Assembly: GCA_029207755.1 (NCBI GenBank)
Contig: JARCOQ010000012.1
Location: 20,943,740-21,007,739, forward strand
Origin: Chamaea fasciata
Taxonomy: Eukaryota > Chordata > Aves > Passeriformes > Sylviidae
Length of the DNA stretch: 64,000 nt
Reading direction: 5' to 3'
Position numbers and translations under genes: made by a program. The notes below the pieces were generated by a model that ran no database searches, was not told where the DNA came from, and worked only from the letters and a program-made list of their open reading frames with translations. This document shows positions 42,548 to 55,202 of the stretch, piece by piece. Position 1 is the first letter of the stretch, and each line of letters begins with the position of its first letter.

Positions 42548-43971
42548 GTGAGACTGGAGGAGCCAAAACACAGAATTATCTCCAAAGCCATTGTTGTCCC
42601 TGCACTCTGGGTACAGCCCATGCTGTGAGCTTGGCTCCAGGCCGTGGGCAGGCAGCCTGCAGCCAGTCCCAGCTTGGCATGTGCTGTCAGGCCCTGCACC
42701 CAGGCCTGACAGGCCCTGCTTCCCCTCGCTGCACATTCCTCTGAGCATTCCCAAGGGAAGAAAGATGCCCAGGGAACAGTAGGCAAACGGTAGAGGGGTG
42801 TTGATAGATGTCTGGCCATCTCTAGGTATAGTGGAAGGGGTTTCATTATTCTGCAAAGTACTAGAGGAACAAAGAGGTCAGAGAGCTTTCCGCCTTCCTG
42901 ACGGGCAACAGCTTCCCTGCCTCACCCGGGGCTGGAGCAAGGACGGTGCTTTTTCACACCCTCTGTTCTCCAGCCTTGCGGCTGTGCTGTCCCAGAGCAC
43001 AGCTGACCATGATACGGCTGCAAGGCCAGGGCAGAGGATGTGCTGTGCCCGTGGGCCCAGCCTGGCACAGGCACACTGAGCTCTAGGTGCCCTTAGTCAG
43101 CAGGAGCTTGGTGAGCTGCAGGGGACTTGGACACCTGCCTGAAAGAGCTCGTGTAGGGCAGGTACAGCCTGCAGGCAGGCAGACCTGTGGGCCCAGAGCC
43201 GGTGGCAGCGACACTGCTGCGGCTCTGTCTTCATGCCTGTCACTGTGGTTGCTCTGTCAGCTGGCGCCCATTCCATGCCAATTGTGCTTTTGCGTGCAAG
43301 TTTGAACACCAGTGCCGAGGCCCTGGCAAGTCTGCTCTCAGCGCTGTGATCTGGAGGCTCGTTCATACAGAGGGGTTTAGGACATGGCATGGAAGGGAGG
43401 AGGCCTTGCAGGGAAACAAAGAGAGGCTCTTTGCAACAGCATCCTGCTACCTCTTAGCACTGTTCTTCTCGTGACTTGGTTGGAGAGGCAAAATTAGAGG
43501 GGAGTTCTGAGCAAACAGATATTTCTACACCAGGCCAGAGGTCCAGGATCTCTTTGGGTGCAGCTGTTCTCTCAGTTTCCTTTTGCTGCTTAGATTCAGT
43601 TTAACACTTTGTCCTATTCTCAATCCGTGGGAATATAGTAACCTAAGGAGGAATGTCCTGTGTTCCCTAGCTCCATGTTCCTTAGAAGGGACTTAGGAAT
43701 TATTTAACATCATTAAAATTGAGAGTAAAAATTATGGTGGCCCTGGGCACTTGTCTGTATGACCCAAGTGACACAAGAGCTTAATGCCACTGAGATAGGT
43801 TTTGCAAAGTGCACTGCTGCCTTTAAAATGTGAGATATTAGTAGAACTTATTGTTCATTTGGGGGTGGAATAGGTAAATTGATACCCTTGAAGGGATATA
43901 GGAAATGGCTTTTCTTCTGCCATGGAGATGGCACCAAATGACCTGTGCTGAGACAGTTTCTTTTCCTGCAG
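42548..43971 (+). other. Intron m1-m2, module c
   Basis: It is a copy of 15845-17268, with the inverted repeat at 42684-42712. Nothing else is recognised. Confidence 0.6.
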
Positions 43972-44171
43972 GTTTATTCCCATGAGCTCGTCTGCGTCAG
44001 TGGAGAGGAAAGGATAGTTGTGCCAATTCGGGCCATCCCTGCCCGAGCTATCCTGGACTTCCCAGACGAGCTGGACTTCTCAAAGTGTCCGGTCAAGGGC
44101 AGCACCCGCAAGAGTCTGCTGATTCAGAATTGTGGTAGTGTGGCAGCTCATTACCAGCTGGGCACCGAGAG
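43972..44171 (+). CDS. HYDIN: HYDIN exon m2, module c
   Basis: This intact 200-nt exon includes ARAILDFPDELDFSKCPVKG, phase 0 to 2. The coding sense is unchanged from module b. Confidence 0.94.
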
Positions 44172-47100
44172 GTGAGGCAGCTCATCTGTCCTTGTGCAAA
44201 ACACCTTTGGGGGATAACAGAGTTGGGAAAGAACAACAAAAGGAACCAGAGCATGGGAGCTGCTGCCCTGCGTCGCCGGCTGGAAATGGGCAGGATGGAT
44301 GGCATCTGCTCTTGCTTTCAGTGTTCTTAGCAGGATGCAGCCTTTGAGCTTTCTCTGCCCCAGATTTCCTGGGGGGTGCTGGAACATGTTAGTTGCTGGC
44401 TTGCGGCCTCCTGAGCACAAGCAGCTTCTGAAATGGGTACTCACCACTGTCAGCCAAACAGACCCATTCTCTGGGAGGACACAGGCACATGGCTTTCCAG
44501 TGGTGCCTGCATCAGATGCCCAACATGAGCTGTGTTGCAGGCAGCCGGTGCAGTTCCTGTTACTTAAAGCTGATCTGATTTCCCTTGTCAGCTGAGGGCA
44601 TCAGTCCCCTCTTCCGTTCCACGATGAACCTTTGAAAGCCGGTTTAAAATTTCAAACACGTGCTTTAAATCTCTGAATAAGGTCGTGCCCCCTTTCATTG
44701 AGATCTCATTTTACATATTCTGAAGTTCCTGTGTTTCTGCTGTTTTTTTCATTTTGGTTTGTGTTAAATGTTTGCCAAAAGATCATGAATTCTTCATTGG
44801 GAACTTTCATAAATGTCAAGCTCCTCCAAGGCCTATCAATACACCACATGCCCATAGGCATAGGCACAGGTGTATTAGAAACATGAGACATTTAGTGACT
44901 ATGTGAAAAGCAATTGGGCTGATTTAGAAGATAAAAGTATAGAATAACTTTCTCTAGAGGGGACCTCTGGAAATTGTCCGAGCAAATACGCTGCTCAAAG
45001 CAAGACCAGTGTCCGGGGATTGCAAGGGGCCATTGGGAGATCTGGAGTTGTCTTTAGATGCCATACAAGGAAACAAACATACAAATGGACTAGTTAAAAA
45101 GCCGAAGAAGACCTATTAAAACCCCTCCATGACCTTATCTTTTCTGCCTGTCGGGTGCAGTAGTGATTCATTGAAAGGGTAGATCTAACAGGATGAGAAC
45201 TATCTTAAGGAACAGCTGACAATTAACTCACTATATTGCTCTAATCAAGCCATAAAAGGCCAAAATTTATCCTGCCAGCCCCATCTCTTGGCAGTGGTTT
45301 TCATTTGGTTATTATAGCGTCAGGGATGTCTCCTTCACAGTCCTTCTTATCTGTGGGCTCAGGGAACAGCTTAGTGATGTTGACTGAAATTCAGAGGAGT
45401 TAAGTTTAACTGTAGAGCTTGTGTCCTTGGGTCTTGGGGAGCCAGGTCTATATGAGAGATGACTGCTCCAGCAGGAACAGGGGAGTCTGGTGGGTACAGC
45501 CTGGGGTGGGATGTAGGAGATGCAAGGGCTGATTTGCACTCAGTTTTTCAGCCCTGACAACTGAAACTTGGCTGGATCCTCTTCTCCTGGTAATTTGAAA
45601 ATAAGAAGATATCTTCTTTCTCACGCAACCCCTGAGGTCACTCCCAGGAGTGTTATTCACATCCTGCCATCTGAGGGCAGGAGTATGTAACATGGGGCAG
45701 GAGTGGGAAGGGAAGGGAAGGGAAGGGAAGGGAAGGGAAGGGAAGGGAAGGGAAGGGAAGGGAAGGGAAGGGAAGGGAAGGGAAGGGAAGGGAAGGGAAG
45801 GGAAGGGAAGGGAAGGGAAGGGAAGGGAAGGGAAGGGAAGGGAAGGGAAGGGAAGGGAAGGGAAGGGAAGGGAAGGGAAGGGAAGGGAAGGGAAGGGAAG
45901 GGAAGGGAAGGGAAGGGAAGGGAAGGGAAGGGAAGGGAAGGGAAGGGAAGGGAAGGGAAGGGAAGGGAAGGGAAGGGAAGGGAAGGGAAGGGAAGGGAAG
46001 GGAAGGGGAGTGCTGAAGTGTGGCCAGGGACTCCCTTAACTGGCAGCTTCTCTTTCTGGCAAAATTCCTGACAAAACAATAAGAAAAAAATCCTGTGCCT
46101 TGCCCACACCAGGCACCGATCCCCCAAGCCCCAGCAGAGACCTGCAGCAGTGCTGGCTCACCCTCGGGGCAGATGTGGGAGCTCGTACAGTAATCGGGCT
46201 CCGGGGCTGCTGGGGCCTTGTCTTTCCTCCTCTCTCCCCAAAGTCTCACATCCAGCACATAAACATTGCTGGCCCAAGGCTTCTCCATCAGCCACTAGTG
46301 ATGTTCTCACTAGTGGTAATGGAGCAGGTCAGGCCCATAACTGCAGCAATAGGTCCTTAGTGAGCAGAACCTGAAGCAAGTTCATCAGCTGTCACTACTG
46401 ACATGAATGAAATTCAGCTTGCCAGATGTTCTCTATATTTTTGTGTGTGATAAGTTCATCACCAAACTCCCCAGAACACCCTTTCTGTGCACAGATTGAC
46501 CACCAGCAAAGCACTGAGGAACTTTTGTTTCCTCAGTGGGGCTGTGGAAGAGCACAAAGCCCAGCAACTTCTGGGCAGAAGCACATTTCACCTGAGCTGT
46601 CCCTGAGCATCAAAGCACGGAGTCTTGTGTTTGTCAGGCAAGAACTGTTCACCTGGTGACCAATCCTAATTGCTCCTGTTACATCCAAAGTGCACCAAGA
46701 CATTTGCGTAATTATTTCCAACACATTGCGCAGAGTTTGTCTGGTGAGCCAAGCAAACAGTTACCAGCCTGGATGACAACCCAGGGCCCCAGACTGCACT
46801 GCTGGTAAATACACAAAACCCTCCTGTTCTGCCTCCTCGATGTGCTCCTGCTAATGGTGCTTCATATGGCTGGGATTGGATCCTTCAGATTGTAAATGGC
46901 ATCCTCCTTTTGGGTCTTGTTTCCATGTCACTGTATTGCTCTAATCTGCATTTGCACTCTTTCAGAGTTTTGATTGCTCCTTTTTGTAGAGCAGCTTTCA
47001 TTGAAATGCTGACAAAATGTGCTAATTCAGGATCTTTTCAAGGTAAAATAAACCAAAGAGCCACGCTGCAAATTCAACAGTAGTTATTCCGTGGTCTTCA

Positions 47101-47546
47101 AGAGAAAGTTCCTTCTCCCTGTCTGATTCCTAGGCTGTAATCTCACAAGAGAGATAGTGCCCTAACATTTGCATCTCTTGAGAGGAAGTTTATAGGTAGC
47201 AGGAAATGAGAAATTCCTGAGGCAGTCAGCGTCAAGTTATGCATGCAGATAGCTCTTAACTCTCTCTGTGCTTTTCACAAACCATTCTCTGATGGGATTG
47301 CTGGCAGTCAGAAGGCTGGATGCAGAGTATGGGGGAGATTAGGTCGTTTTATCCCACAGGATCTTCTGAGGGCTGGATCTCCTCAGAAGTGGGTCAGTAG
47401 CTGTTTCTGATCCTGGCTGTTCTGTCTGTCTTGGCCGTAGTTTGTTTGCTCCCTGCTTGCCCAAGTGAGCTGAAGTGACCTGCACTGCAGAAAGAATGTC
47501 ATGGCCAGAATTCCCCCCAAGTCCTGATCCTCTCTTTGTGTTGCAG
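44172..47546 (+). other. Intron m2-m3, module c
   Basis: It contains the GGGAA satellite at 45705-46007 and the inverted repeat at 46292-46316. It is otherwise unrecognised sequence. Confidence 0.65.
45705..46007 (+). repeat. (GGGAA)n microsatellite, about 60 repeats
   Basis: This is the same pentamer array as at 19001, about 35 bp (seven repeats) longer and still uninterrupted. It is the largest single length difference between units apart from the TCC tract. The exact count may be limited by assembly. Confidence 0.98.
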
Positions 47547-47668
47547 TCCTTTCTCCGTGGTTCCAGCCGAAGGAATTCTGGGCCCTGGTCACACCATGCA
47601 GGTGACAGTGGGATTTCACCCGCTGACGTGCGGTGACCATTTCGGGTCCCTGGTGGCGCGCTGCATAG
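47547..47668 (+). CDS. HYDIN: HYDIN exon m3, module c
   Basis: This intact 122-nt exon reads PFSVVPAEGILGPGHTMQVT onward, phase 2 to 1. Confidence 0.92.
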
Positions 47669-48970
47669 GTGAGTGCTGGGCAACGCATGGGACACAGGAC
47701 AGTTCTCCACCATCACTCCCTGTTCATCCCCCTCAATTCCCTCTAGATGTACCTTCTCTGTTCCAGCTCTGCCCCAAAGAAAACTGAAATAGCTGGTGTT
47801 TAAATGGTTGAAAAAGTGGATCCCCTCTAACAGGGCTGAGATTTTTGGAATTCTGTTTTGCTGGGTGTTGCAGAGTGGAGGAAGGAGGAACCCTGATTCT
47901 CCACTACTGTGTGGCTACGCCTGGGTGAAGTTTTATTTTACTCCTGGGCAGTGCTGTATGTGAGCTGCGAGGTCTCCATCAGACTCTCTCCAATGCAGTG
48001 TATTTCTTGCACACCTCTGTCCTGTATGCCGCTTCTCCACTGGCTTGTCACAGACCCTTTTACTATGTTGCCCTCTACACATCCATGCAGTTTTTGCCTA
48101 ATAACATCTTCTGGCCCTCAAGTTCCTGTATGGTGACAAATCAAGACAAATTTTTCCTCGTCCCCATTTCCCAGGCCGTTCATGCTGTTGCAAACCTCTC
48201 ACATCTCCCATTTGATTTCTAGACTGAGGAATCCCATTCAGACTTCATATAGAAGCTGCTCTGTACTTATTAATCTTTCCTTGTCCTTTTGTATTTAACC
48301 TGAAATGCTCCATCTTGGTTTTTGAGATCAGGACAATATGAAATATTTCAAGACTGATGGGGCTGTGGGTTTGGACAGGAAGATGACGATGATGATGATT
48401 TTTATGGTGTTCATTTTGTAGTGGTTTGTCATATTGCAAAGCCAGGCTGGTTGTGTTTCCTCTCCTGTGTCCCCTCCTGCTGTGGGCTGTCACTTCACCT
48501 GTTCCTCTGGGTCTCCTTTTTCTGCCCACATGCCCCCAGGCGTATTTGCTTGTCAGCAACAAGGGATCCAAGGGATCAGGAGGGGCAGGAGTCTCGTGGG
48601 ATGCGCAGGGGAGACCTCGGCAAGCCAGGATTGACCAGGGCTCCTCAGTGTCACCTGAAGGACTTTGATGCAGAAATCCCAGTGGTCTGAGTGGGTCACC
48701 TGAGCACATCTGACAAATCCCACTGTACATACTGTCACCTTGGGGCCAAATCTCTACAAACACCTTGGAAATAAGGTGGTTAAGGAGGTGCCCAGGACAT
48801 CCTCACGCAGTACACACAGAGCTGTCAGGACGTGATAAATGTACTGATCCATGGAACTGCTAATACATTTAAAAGCTATGACACTTTCTTCCGTGACCTG
48901 TGGTTTGCTTTGTTCCTTGTGCTTCCATCAGCAACTGAGCTAGCTGAGCAAAGACTCTGCTTTGTTCCAG
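47669..48970 (+). other. Intron m3-m4, module c
   Basis: It has a single copy of the 29-bp element (47856-47884). Nothing else is recognised. Confidence 0.6.
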
Positions 48971-49175
48971 GTGAAGAAAGTTTCTTCACATTCCTTCGCG
49001 CAGAAGCTGCAGATGTCAACATTGGATTGAGCACATATTCCATGAAGGTTGAGAAGACTTTCATCACCACATCAAGCCACACAAGCATGTTCATCAGAAA
49101 CAGGAGTAACATCACAGCCCACTTCCAGTGGAAGATGTTTCCTACTGAGGAAGCCGACAATGAAGAGAAGAGGAG
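48971..49175 (+). CDS. HYDIN: HYDIN exon m4, module c
   Basis: This intact 205-nt exon includes EAADVNIGLSTYSMKVEKTF and ends with the same weak donor AGGAG|GTTGGT as module b. Confidence 0.92.
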
Positions 49176-50887
49176 GTTGGTTTGAAAGATACGTTTCAGT
49201 GAGATACATGGCCCAAGACTGAAACTAGTGCATGGCCTCAGGGGCGTGTTGGTGATTTTGAATGGTTTAGGCCAAGTAAACCATCCCTGGCATTAGGGTG
49301 TGTGTCCCTGGGCTGCAGGAGCTCAGCACAGCATTCCAGTTCCATTTATACTCCAACCAAGGATGGCATTTTGGGAAGGAAAGGTTGATTGCAATGACTG
49401 GATTTCCTCAAGTTCTAATTGGGCTTTTGCCTCCCTAATCTTCTTCCTACATGACCTGGCAACATCCTTAAACGTTTCCTGAGTTGCCAGCCCCTCTTTG
49501 CAAAGGCAATACGCCCTCTTTTTTCCCCTTAGTTCCTTCCAAATCTCCTTGCCCATCCAGGCTCGTTGTCTTCCCTGTCAGCTCATCTTTCAGCACACAG
49601 GGACAGTCTGTTCCTGTGCCTTCAAGACTTCTTTCTTGAAGTATGTCCATCCTTCCTGGACCCCTTTGTTTGTAAAGGCTGCTCCCCAAGGTCCTCTCCA
49701 AAACAATCTCTTGAACAGGCCGAAGGCTGCCTTCCAGAAGACCAGAGTGGAAGTTTTGTTGATGCCCCTCCTTGTTTCACTGAATGTTGAAAACTCTGTT
49801 ATTTCACAGTCACTGTACCCCCAGACAGTGGTGAACAGATGAAGTTCTTTTAGTTCTTAGGGAATCTCCTGGTGATATCCAGTACCTGGATCCCAGGGAG
49901 GCAGCAGGCTTCCCTGTGGAACGGATCCGCTCGATATACAGGGCCCTCATTTCCCCTTAGAAGGGATTCACTTACTACCACTACCCTTCTTTTCTTCGTA
50001 ATACTTTTTTCCAATTACATTTATTTTCATGCCAGTTTGTGTCCTAGCCTGTCACCAGGACATTTTGTTTTTCCTTACTTCCAGTCTTAGGGATGGTGTT
50101 AGCTCTAAGGCCTACTCTCCTGCTGTCAGAGATGCTTTTGAGATCTCAGAGCAGAGAGGACTTTTTTTTATGAGAGGAGCTAGTGCAGGATCCTTTCCCT
50201 CTCTGGCCATTCTACTACCATGCACTGGGATGGGACCCAAAAAGCTCTGGATCCTGAAAAGATGATCTCTCCAGGAGTTTGCTGTCTGTCTCCTGCACCA
50301 AGAAGTCCCTTCCCCTCTCACAGCCTCTGTTTTCATGCATATAAAACCTTGGATGTCACTGAAGGGATGCGGTGCCTGAATTCATCAATTTCCTTTGGAA
50401 GTGCTCTGGGATGCTCTTGTGAAAGGCAGAGTAGGGAACAGGGCAGGTCCAAAATGGAAGAAACAAAGAGCGATGCTGGTAACACGTAACCACAACCCAG
50501 CTTCGTCTCCCTTTCCCAGGGAAGTCCTGCAGTGGGTGCTCCGTGATCTTTATCTGCTTCCCCCGAGCAGCTCAGTGGTAGGAAAAGCCAGCTGAGGTGG
50601 CTGGTGGATTCTCCCTCAGTTTTGGCAGAGGCTTTGAGGCAGGAGATTCTCTTGAGGGATGCTGGCTTTCCAAAGCTCTCCTGAGCTTGCAGGTGTGGAG
50701 TAAAGCTACCTGCTGAGCTTGTGCACAACAAGTTATCTTCTGATCCGATTGGGACTCTCGTGGCTTGGGGTCAGCCCTTGCTGGGGAGCTGCCGCTCCTC
50801 CCCAAGTGCTTTGCTCTCCCGCACTTCCGCTTCTCTCTGCAAATATATTAAATGACCTGCTGGCTTTGTCTCTCCCTGCGGCTGCAG
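49176..50887 (+). other. Intron m4-m5, module c
   Basis: It contains the antisense CR1 fragment at about 49340-49940. The remainder is unrecognised. Confidence 0.65.
49340..49940 (-). mobile_element. CR1 LINE fragment (ORF2 region, antisense), unit 2 copy
   Basis: It is the same decayed - strand frame as at 22630, with KRAYCLCKEG in place of KRAYRLCKEG. It was inserted before the unit was duplicated. Confidence 0.75.
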
Positions 50888-51080
50888 GCAGTGTGATTTG
50901 CTGGAGCCACCACCAAAGGTCTGGATGGAAGACTTCATGGAGGAGAAAAAAATAAAGAAGGTGAAGGGCTTTTGTGAAAATCGCACCTCCCTCCTGAGCC
51001 AAAAGGTCCAGGAGGAGAAGGCAAAGGTGCAAGAAGACCCCCTGCTGTTCTCCAATGACTTTTTTTTCATTGAGCCAATG
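50888..51080 (+). CDS. HYDIN: HYDIN exon m5, module c (intact)
   Basis: This 193-nt exon (phase 2 to 0) is open throughout. It reads QCDLLEPPPKVWMEDFMEEK, then KIKKVKGFCENRTSLLSQKV and DPLLFSNDFFFIEPM. The A run has seven A and the T run eight T, the lengths needed for frame, in contrast to 24185-24377. It encodes the charged linker between ASH domains. Acceptor GGCTGCAG, donor GTAAGT. Confidence 0.88.
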
Positions 51081-51217
51081 GTAAGTGATAGCTGAGAACC
51101 TCATTTTCCTCCTCTTCCTTCTCTTCCTTCTCTTTCTCCTCGTCCTCCTCCTCTTCCTTCTCCTCCTTCTCTTTCTCCTCGTCCTCCTCCTCTTCCTTCT
51201 CCTCCTTCTCCTCCTTC

Positions 51218-51249
<32 letters not shown>

Positions 51250-52337
51250 CTCCTCTTCCTTCTCCTCCTCCTCCTCCTCTTCCTCCTCCAGCCCACCCTA
51301 CCCCCGCCCCTTTCCCCGGGTGCGGTCACTCAGCAGGTCCTCAGCTGGCTCGGTGTGCTCAGAGGGAGGGCATGGAGTTTCTGGTGCGGCTGCAGAGCTC
51401 ACTGCTGAAAGTATTTCTGCCCTGCAGGCTCAAGGCAGGGCTGGGAGCCTGACAAAGCTGAGCTCTGCTGCCAGGGCTCGAGCTCAGGGCACTCCGTGTC
51501 CTTGAAGTGTCCACAGGGAGCAGTTTTTGTAGGTAGGGGCTCCCCCGACACGTGCTGCTGCGTGGGGTTCAGCGGAGGGTGTTGGAGCAGTGCCAGTTCA
51601 CGGATTGACCTGAAGCATGCAAGGGTTCGCTGGGAAAAGGAGGCCAAATTCAGCCCAAGGTTAATCGTAGAAATGCCTGTCCCTTCCTCTAACCACGACT
51701 CGCACTGTTTGTGAGTCTCCCAGTGTCATCTGTGAGCCTGGACACAAGGGTGGGAGGTTATAATGGGCATTTTGAGTTCTCTTGCACACGGGGACAGTAA
51801 ACCTTTTCTTTTTCTGTTTATGCAAGCAAACGCCCATGTCCTCCCATCAGCCAGAGCCCTGATTCTGAGTATTGGCATTGTGAGAGATGATGAATGCCTG
51901 GTGTCTGCACAGTGCAAAATCCCTTCTCATCCTGGAGTAAATCCTAGAATAATCCCAACCTCTGCTTTCTTTGAAAAAAGGTTAAACTAATATTTTTCTT
52001 TCCAAGGAAGGGGATCGTGTTCTTGGTTACTCCTATGGCCCGTCTAAGGCCAAGAGCCACCAGTGCACAATGGCAGTTAGGTACCACTGTAGCTGACTGC
52101 AGCATGATGTGACCAGGAGCTTGTGTCAGAGCAGCAGGAACATTGTGGAGAGTGGGGGCTGATCAGCTGAGCATTGAGAGCGCCCAGTGGTGTGTTGAGC
52201 TGGGTTTAGAGTGTTTCCTTGGGCTCCTTATGTTGTTCGCTCATCACTGATGCTCTGAAGAAAGGCTTAGAGGAGTGGTTGAAAACAAGAAGTGTGAAGT
52301 TTGAAGATAAATCTTTTTCTGTCTCTTTCTGTTTCAG
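51081..52337 (+). other. Intron m5-m6, module c
   Basis: It contains the TCC-rich tract at 51104-51289, 24 bp after the donor. The rest is unrecognised. Confidence 0.65.
51104..51289 (+). repeat. TCC/TTCC polypyrimidine tract (expanded)
   Basis: It is about 186 bp of pyrimidine, about 38 bp longer than in unit 1. An internal CTTTCTCCTCGTCCTCCTCC block occurs twice here and once, as a variant, in unit 1. This suggests expansion by slippage or local duplication. Confidence 0.92.
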
Positions 52338-52437
52338 GAGGGAGAGACTGGGCCACGTTGTTCGGCTGAAATCAAGGTGACCTTTAAACCCCTGGAAGCA
52401 CTGGAGTATCAGAGTGTGGCCTACTGTGACATCTCAG
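52338..52437 (+). CDS. HYDIN: HYDIN exon m6, module c
   Basis: This intact 100-nt exon reads EGETGPRCSAEIKVTFKPLE, ending CDISG in phase 1. Confidence 0.93.
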
Positions 52438-53045
52438 GTACAGCTCCTTTCCCCTGCTTCTCTCACCCACAGTGAAGCCATGGAGCAAGCCTGAGCCCAC
52501 TGGGCTCCCATGTAACTGCTGGGAAGAGTTCCTGGTCAGCAGGGCAGTGCTGGCACATCCCCAGTGTCCCTGCAGCTTCCAGGGAGTTTCCCATGCAAGG
52601 CCAGGGCTCGGAACACCTGTGTCTGGATTGCTGATCCCAGAACAACCCAGGCAGTGCAGGGAGATGTTTTCATGGCACGGCTTTGCCAGCATTTCCTCAA
52701 AAGCCAAGCAGCTACAGAGCAGAACAGCTTTAGTGAACAAGCACTAAGCCCCTCTAGACCACTGGCCTCCAGGATGGGTCCATTTGACATGGATCCACCA
52801 TCAGGCAGTCGCAGCTGAGTTAGAAATGTGCTCCCTGAGCCTGGATCACCTCCAGACACCACCAGGCCAGCGGAGGCGGAGCCCCGCTGAGCCCAGGGTG
52901 TTGGTAGAAGGACCACCCTTGGCCAGCACCTGCTTCTCTCCCTGTGTGGGAATTGTCACCTTGCAGCTCTCAGTCTGTGCAAACAGAACACAGTGCCGAG
53001 TGTCAGAAGTGGAGGACAGCAGTCCTGTGCTGCTGGGCCAGGTGG

Positions 53046-53090
53046 TTTGGCAGTTGTTGCCTGGCAGTTTGCCAGGTAGCAATTGCCAAA
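53046..53090 (+). repeat. 45-nt hairpin, unit 2 copy
   Basis: It is identical to 26304-26348, including the three G-U-compatible arm differences. Confidence 0.85.
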
Positions 53091-53160
53091 GTCTTTGTGA
53101 GCTTTGTGCCTTCACCGAATGGATTTCAAAGCTCCTCTAAGTGCATGGGGAGGAAACCCT

Positions 53161-53432
53161 AGAGTCATAGTATGTTAAGGATGGAACGGACCTCAAAGAC
53201 TGTCTAGTGCCAAGGCCCCTGCCATGGGCAGGGACACCTCCCACTAGACCAGGTAGCTCCAAGCCCCATCCAGCCTGGCTTTGAACACTTTCAGGGCTGG
53301 AACCTCCACAACTCCCCTGGGGAACCTACTCCAGCGTCTCACCACCTCACAGTAAAAAAATTCTTCTCAATATCTAACCTAAATTTCCTTTCTTTCAATT
53401 TATACCTGTCACTCCTTGGCCTGTCGCTACAG
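53161..53432 (-). mobile_element. CR1 LINE 3' end (antisense), unit 2 copy
   Basis: It is the same truncated CR1 3' UTR as at 26419-26690, with one visible substitution (CCAGCGTCTC). Confidence 0.92.
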
Positions 53433-53679
53433 GACACCAGAGATGTTTTAAACTCAGCAAACTGGTGGCTAAAATTGGAAACCAGCCCAAGGAATGGGTT
53501 AGAAATTGCAAGTCAGCCCCAGGGGATATCTCCTGAGGGAAGAGAAGGGTCCATATCTTCTGCTGCAGCATCAAGAGCTGGTTGCATGCAGCTCAGAATC
53601 AGGGTCTAGCATTGAGGCAGCCTGGAAAATCCAGTAGAACAGAGGGAATTATTGTACTGAAATGGACATCTCTCCCCAG

Positions 53680-53798
53680 GCCGTGAGAGCAGGCTGGCCC
53701 TGCACCTCAGAGGGGAAGGCCGCAGACCCTTGGTTGAACTCAGCTGTGATACCCTGAACCTTGGGGAAGTTTTTGTCAAAACCGCCCACACCCATGAG
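53680..53798 (+). CDS. HYDIN: HYDIN exon m7, module c
   Basis: This intact 119-nt exon has one R-to-H change (CTGCACCTC) relative to the others. Confidence 0.9.
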
Positions 53799-54978
53799 GT
53801 GAGCACCAGGGGTTGGGATGGATCCTGATGGCTCCTGAGGCAGCAGCAAGCCTGGTGGACCTGTGGAATTCCTGGCAACCTGGGCAGTTGTGAGCAGGGA
53901 ATAGCTGATGTACCGGTCAAATCTGGGCGGGGGGGGGAAGGGGGGGGGTCCAGAAAAATGTGTCTGTTGTTCATGAAGCCCCAGTCCCTTCTTTTGGGCA
54001 GCCTTCCATAGGGATCAGCTGGGAGGCTTCCTGCAAAACAACCCCTTTTGACCCAACGCTGGGTCAAAAAGCTGTTCAGAGGCTTTTGTGGCAGCACCAG
54101 ACACAAGGCACCTTTGTACTGGGCTCTTCAGAAGCGGCTGGGACAAACTGGCTACATTTGAGCTTCAGTCCACCGCAAACAATTTTTAGTCAAGTGTCTC
54201 CTGCTCATTCCTGGAAGTCACAGGAAAGCCATCCAGCCTCCTGGCTCAGTGCAGGCCCTTGCAAAGGGCTTGAGGATTCTTTCCCTTGCTGTCCAATCCC
54301 TCACCACACTTCAGGCTTGGTGCATCTCTGGCTCTACAAAGAGAAAAGTGTTCCTGGGAATAAAGCAAAAGATTTTTCTACCTATTTGCCTCCCCCCTGT
54401 TGGGGGTCAAGTTTGCAAAAAAAAAAGAGAGAGCAACTGAAAGAGGCAGAAAACGAGGCACTACATCATGCCAGACACTTTCAGAAGTTTGGTTGTGGAA
54501 GGGAAAGACACGTTGAGTTTTCTTACCAAAAGATGGCGCTGTCTGTACATTTTGATGTTGATGCCTCCTTCTCAGTGTATTGTTTTCACGGTATGGGAAA
54601 AGGTAAATGCGTAGATACGGTACTGCTGGAGCTGCGCTGACTGGGGCAGCAGCAGCTCTGTGGTGATTCACTACGCAGCTGCAATCACCCCACGTTGCTC
54701 TCAGGGCCAGGTCTGAATGAGCTTGGTGCTACTGACCAGAGGTGGACTGCTCTGTGTCCGTGGGATAACCCCAGGGTGACTCCAGTTATGTGGAGTTATG
54801 TGAGCTTCGCATGAAAACCCAAAGGCAGAACTTGTCCTGTTGTATTTTTTTGACTTCTGCCGTCCAGCAGCACAAAGCATCTTCTGCCTTTTCTGGGTGT
54901 TAATTGCGCCATTAGAAAATGACTCCCAAGAAGGGAAGATTTCACGTGTACTTGCATTTTGTTTTCTTGCTGCTGCAG
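53799..54978 (+). other. Intron m7-m8, module c
   Basis: The G tract is longest here (53925-53949, broken only by C and AA). The inverted repeat is at 54046-54069. Confidence 0.65.
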
Positions 54979-55202
54979 GTGAAACTGATGAACAAAGGAG
55001 TTCTTGATGCTCCCTTCACCTATATCCCTTCAAACACGGAAGTGGGCTGCTGCTTCAAGTTTGTACCCGAGGAGGGCCTCATTGCACCAGGTGGGATCCA
55101 GACTATTCAGATCTCCTTGGATGCCGCCGTGTTGGGGCGGTTTGAGGAACCATTCCAGTTCCGTGTGGCTGGATCTCCTACGCCTGTGATCCTGACCATC
55201 GA
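54979..55202 (+). CDS. HYDIN: HYDIN exon m8, module c
   Basis: This intact 224-nt exon has the last split codon GAG, as in module b. Confidence 0.93.

Larger units (their letters stand above)
26698..53439 (+). repeat. Tandem segmental duplication, physical unit 2
   Basis: This is a direct, nearly identical copy of unit 1. It holds exons m7-m16 of module b and m1-m6 of module c. It shares the m10 frameshift with unit 1 but has an intact m5. Most of the length difference from unit 1 is accounted for by about seven extra GGGAA repeats, a longer TCC tract and the 14 bp missing from unit 1, offset by the single 29-bp element. Confidence 0.97.
52438..53679 (+). other. Intron m6-m7, module c
   Basis: It contains the 45-nt hairpin (53046-53090) and the CR1 3' end (53161-53432). 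Confidence 0.65.
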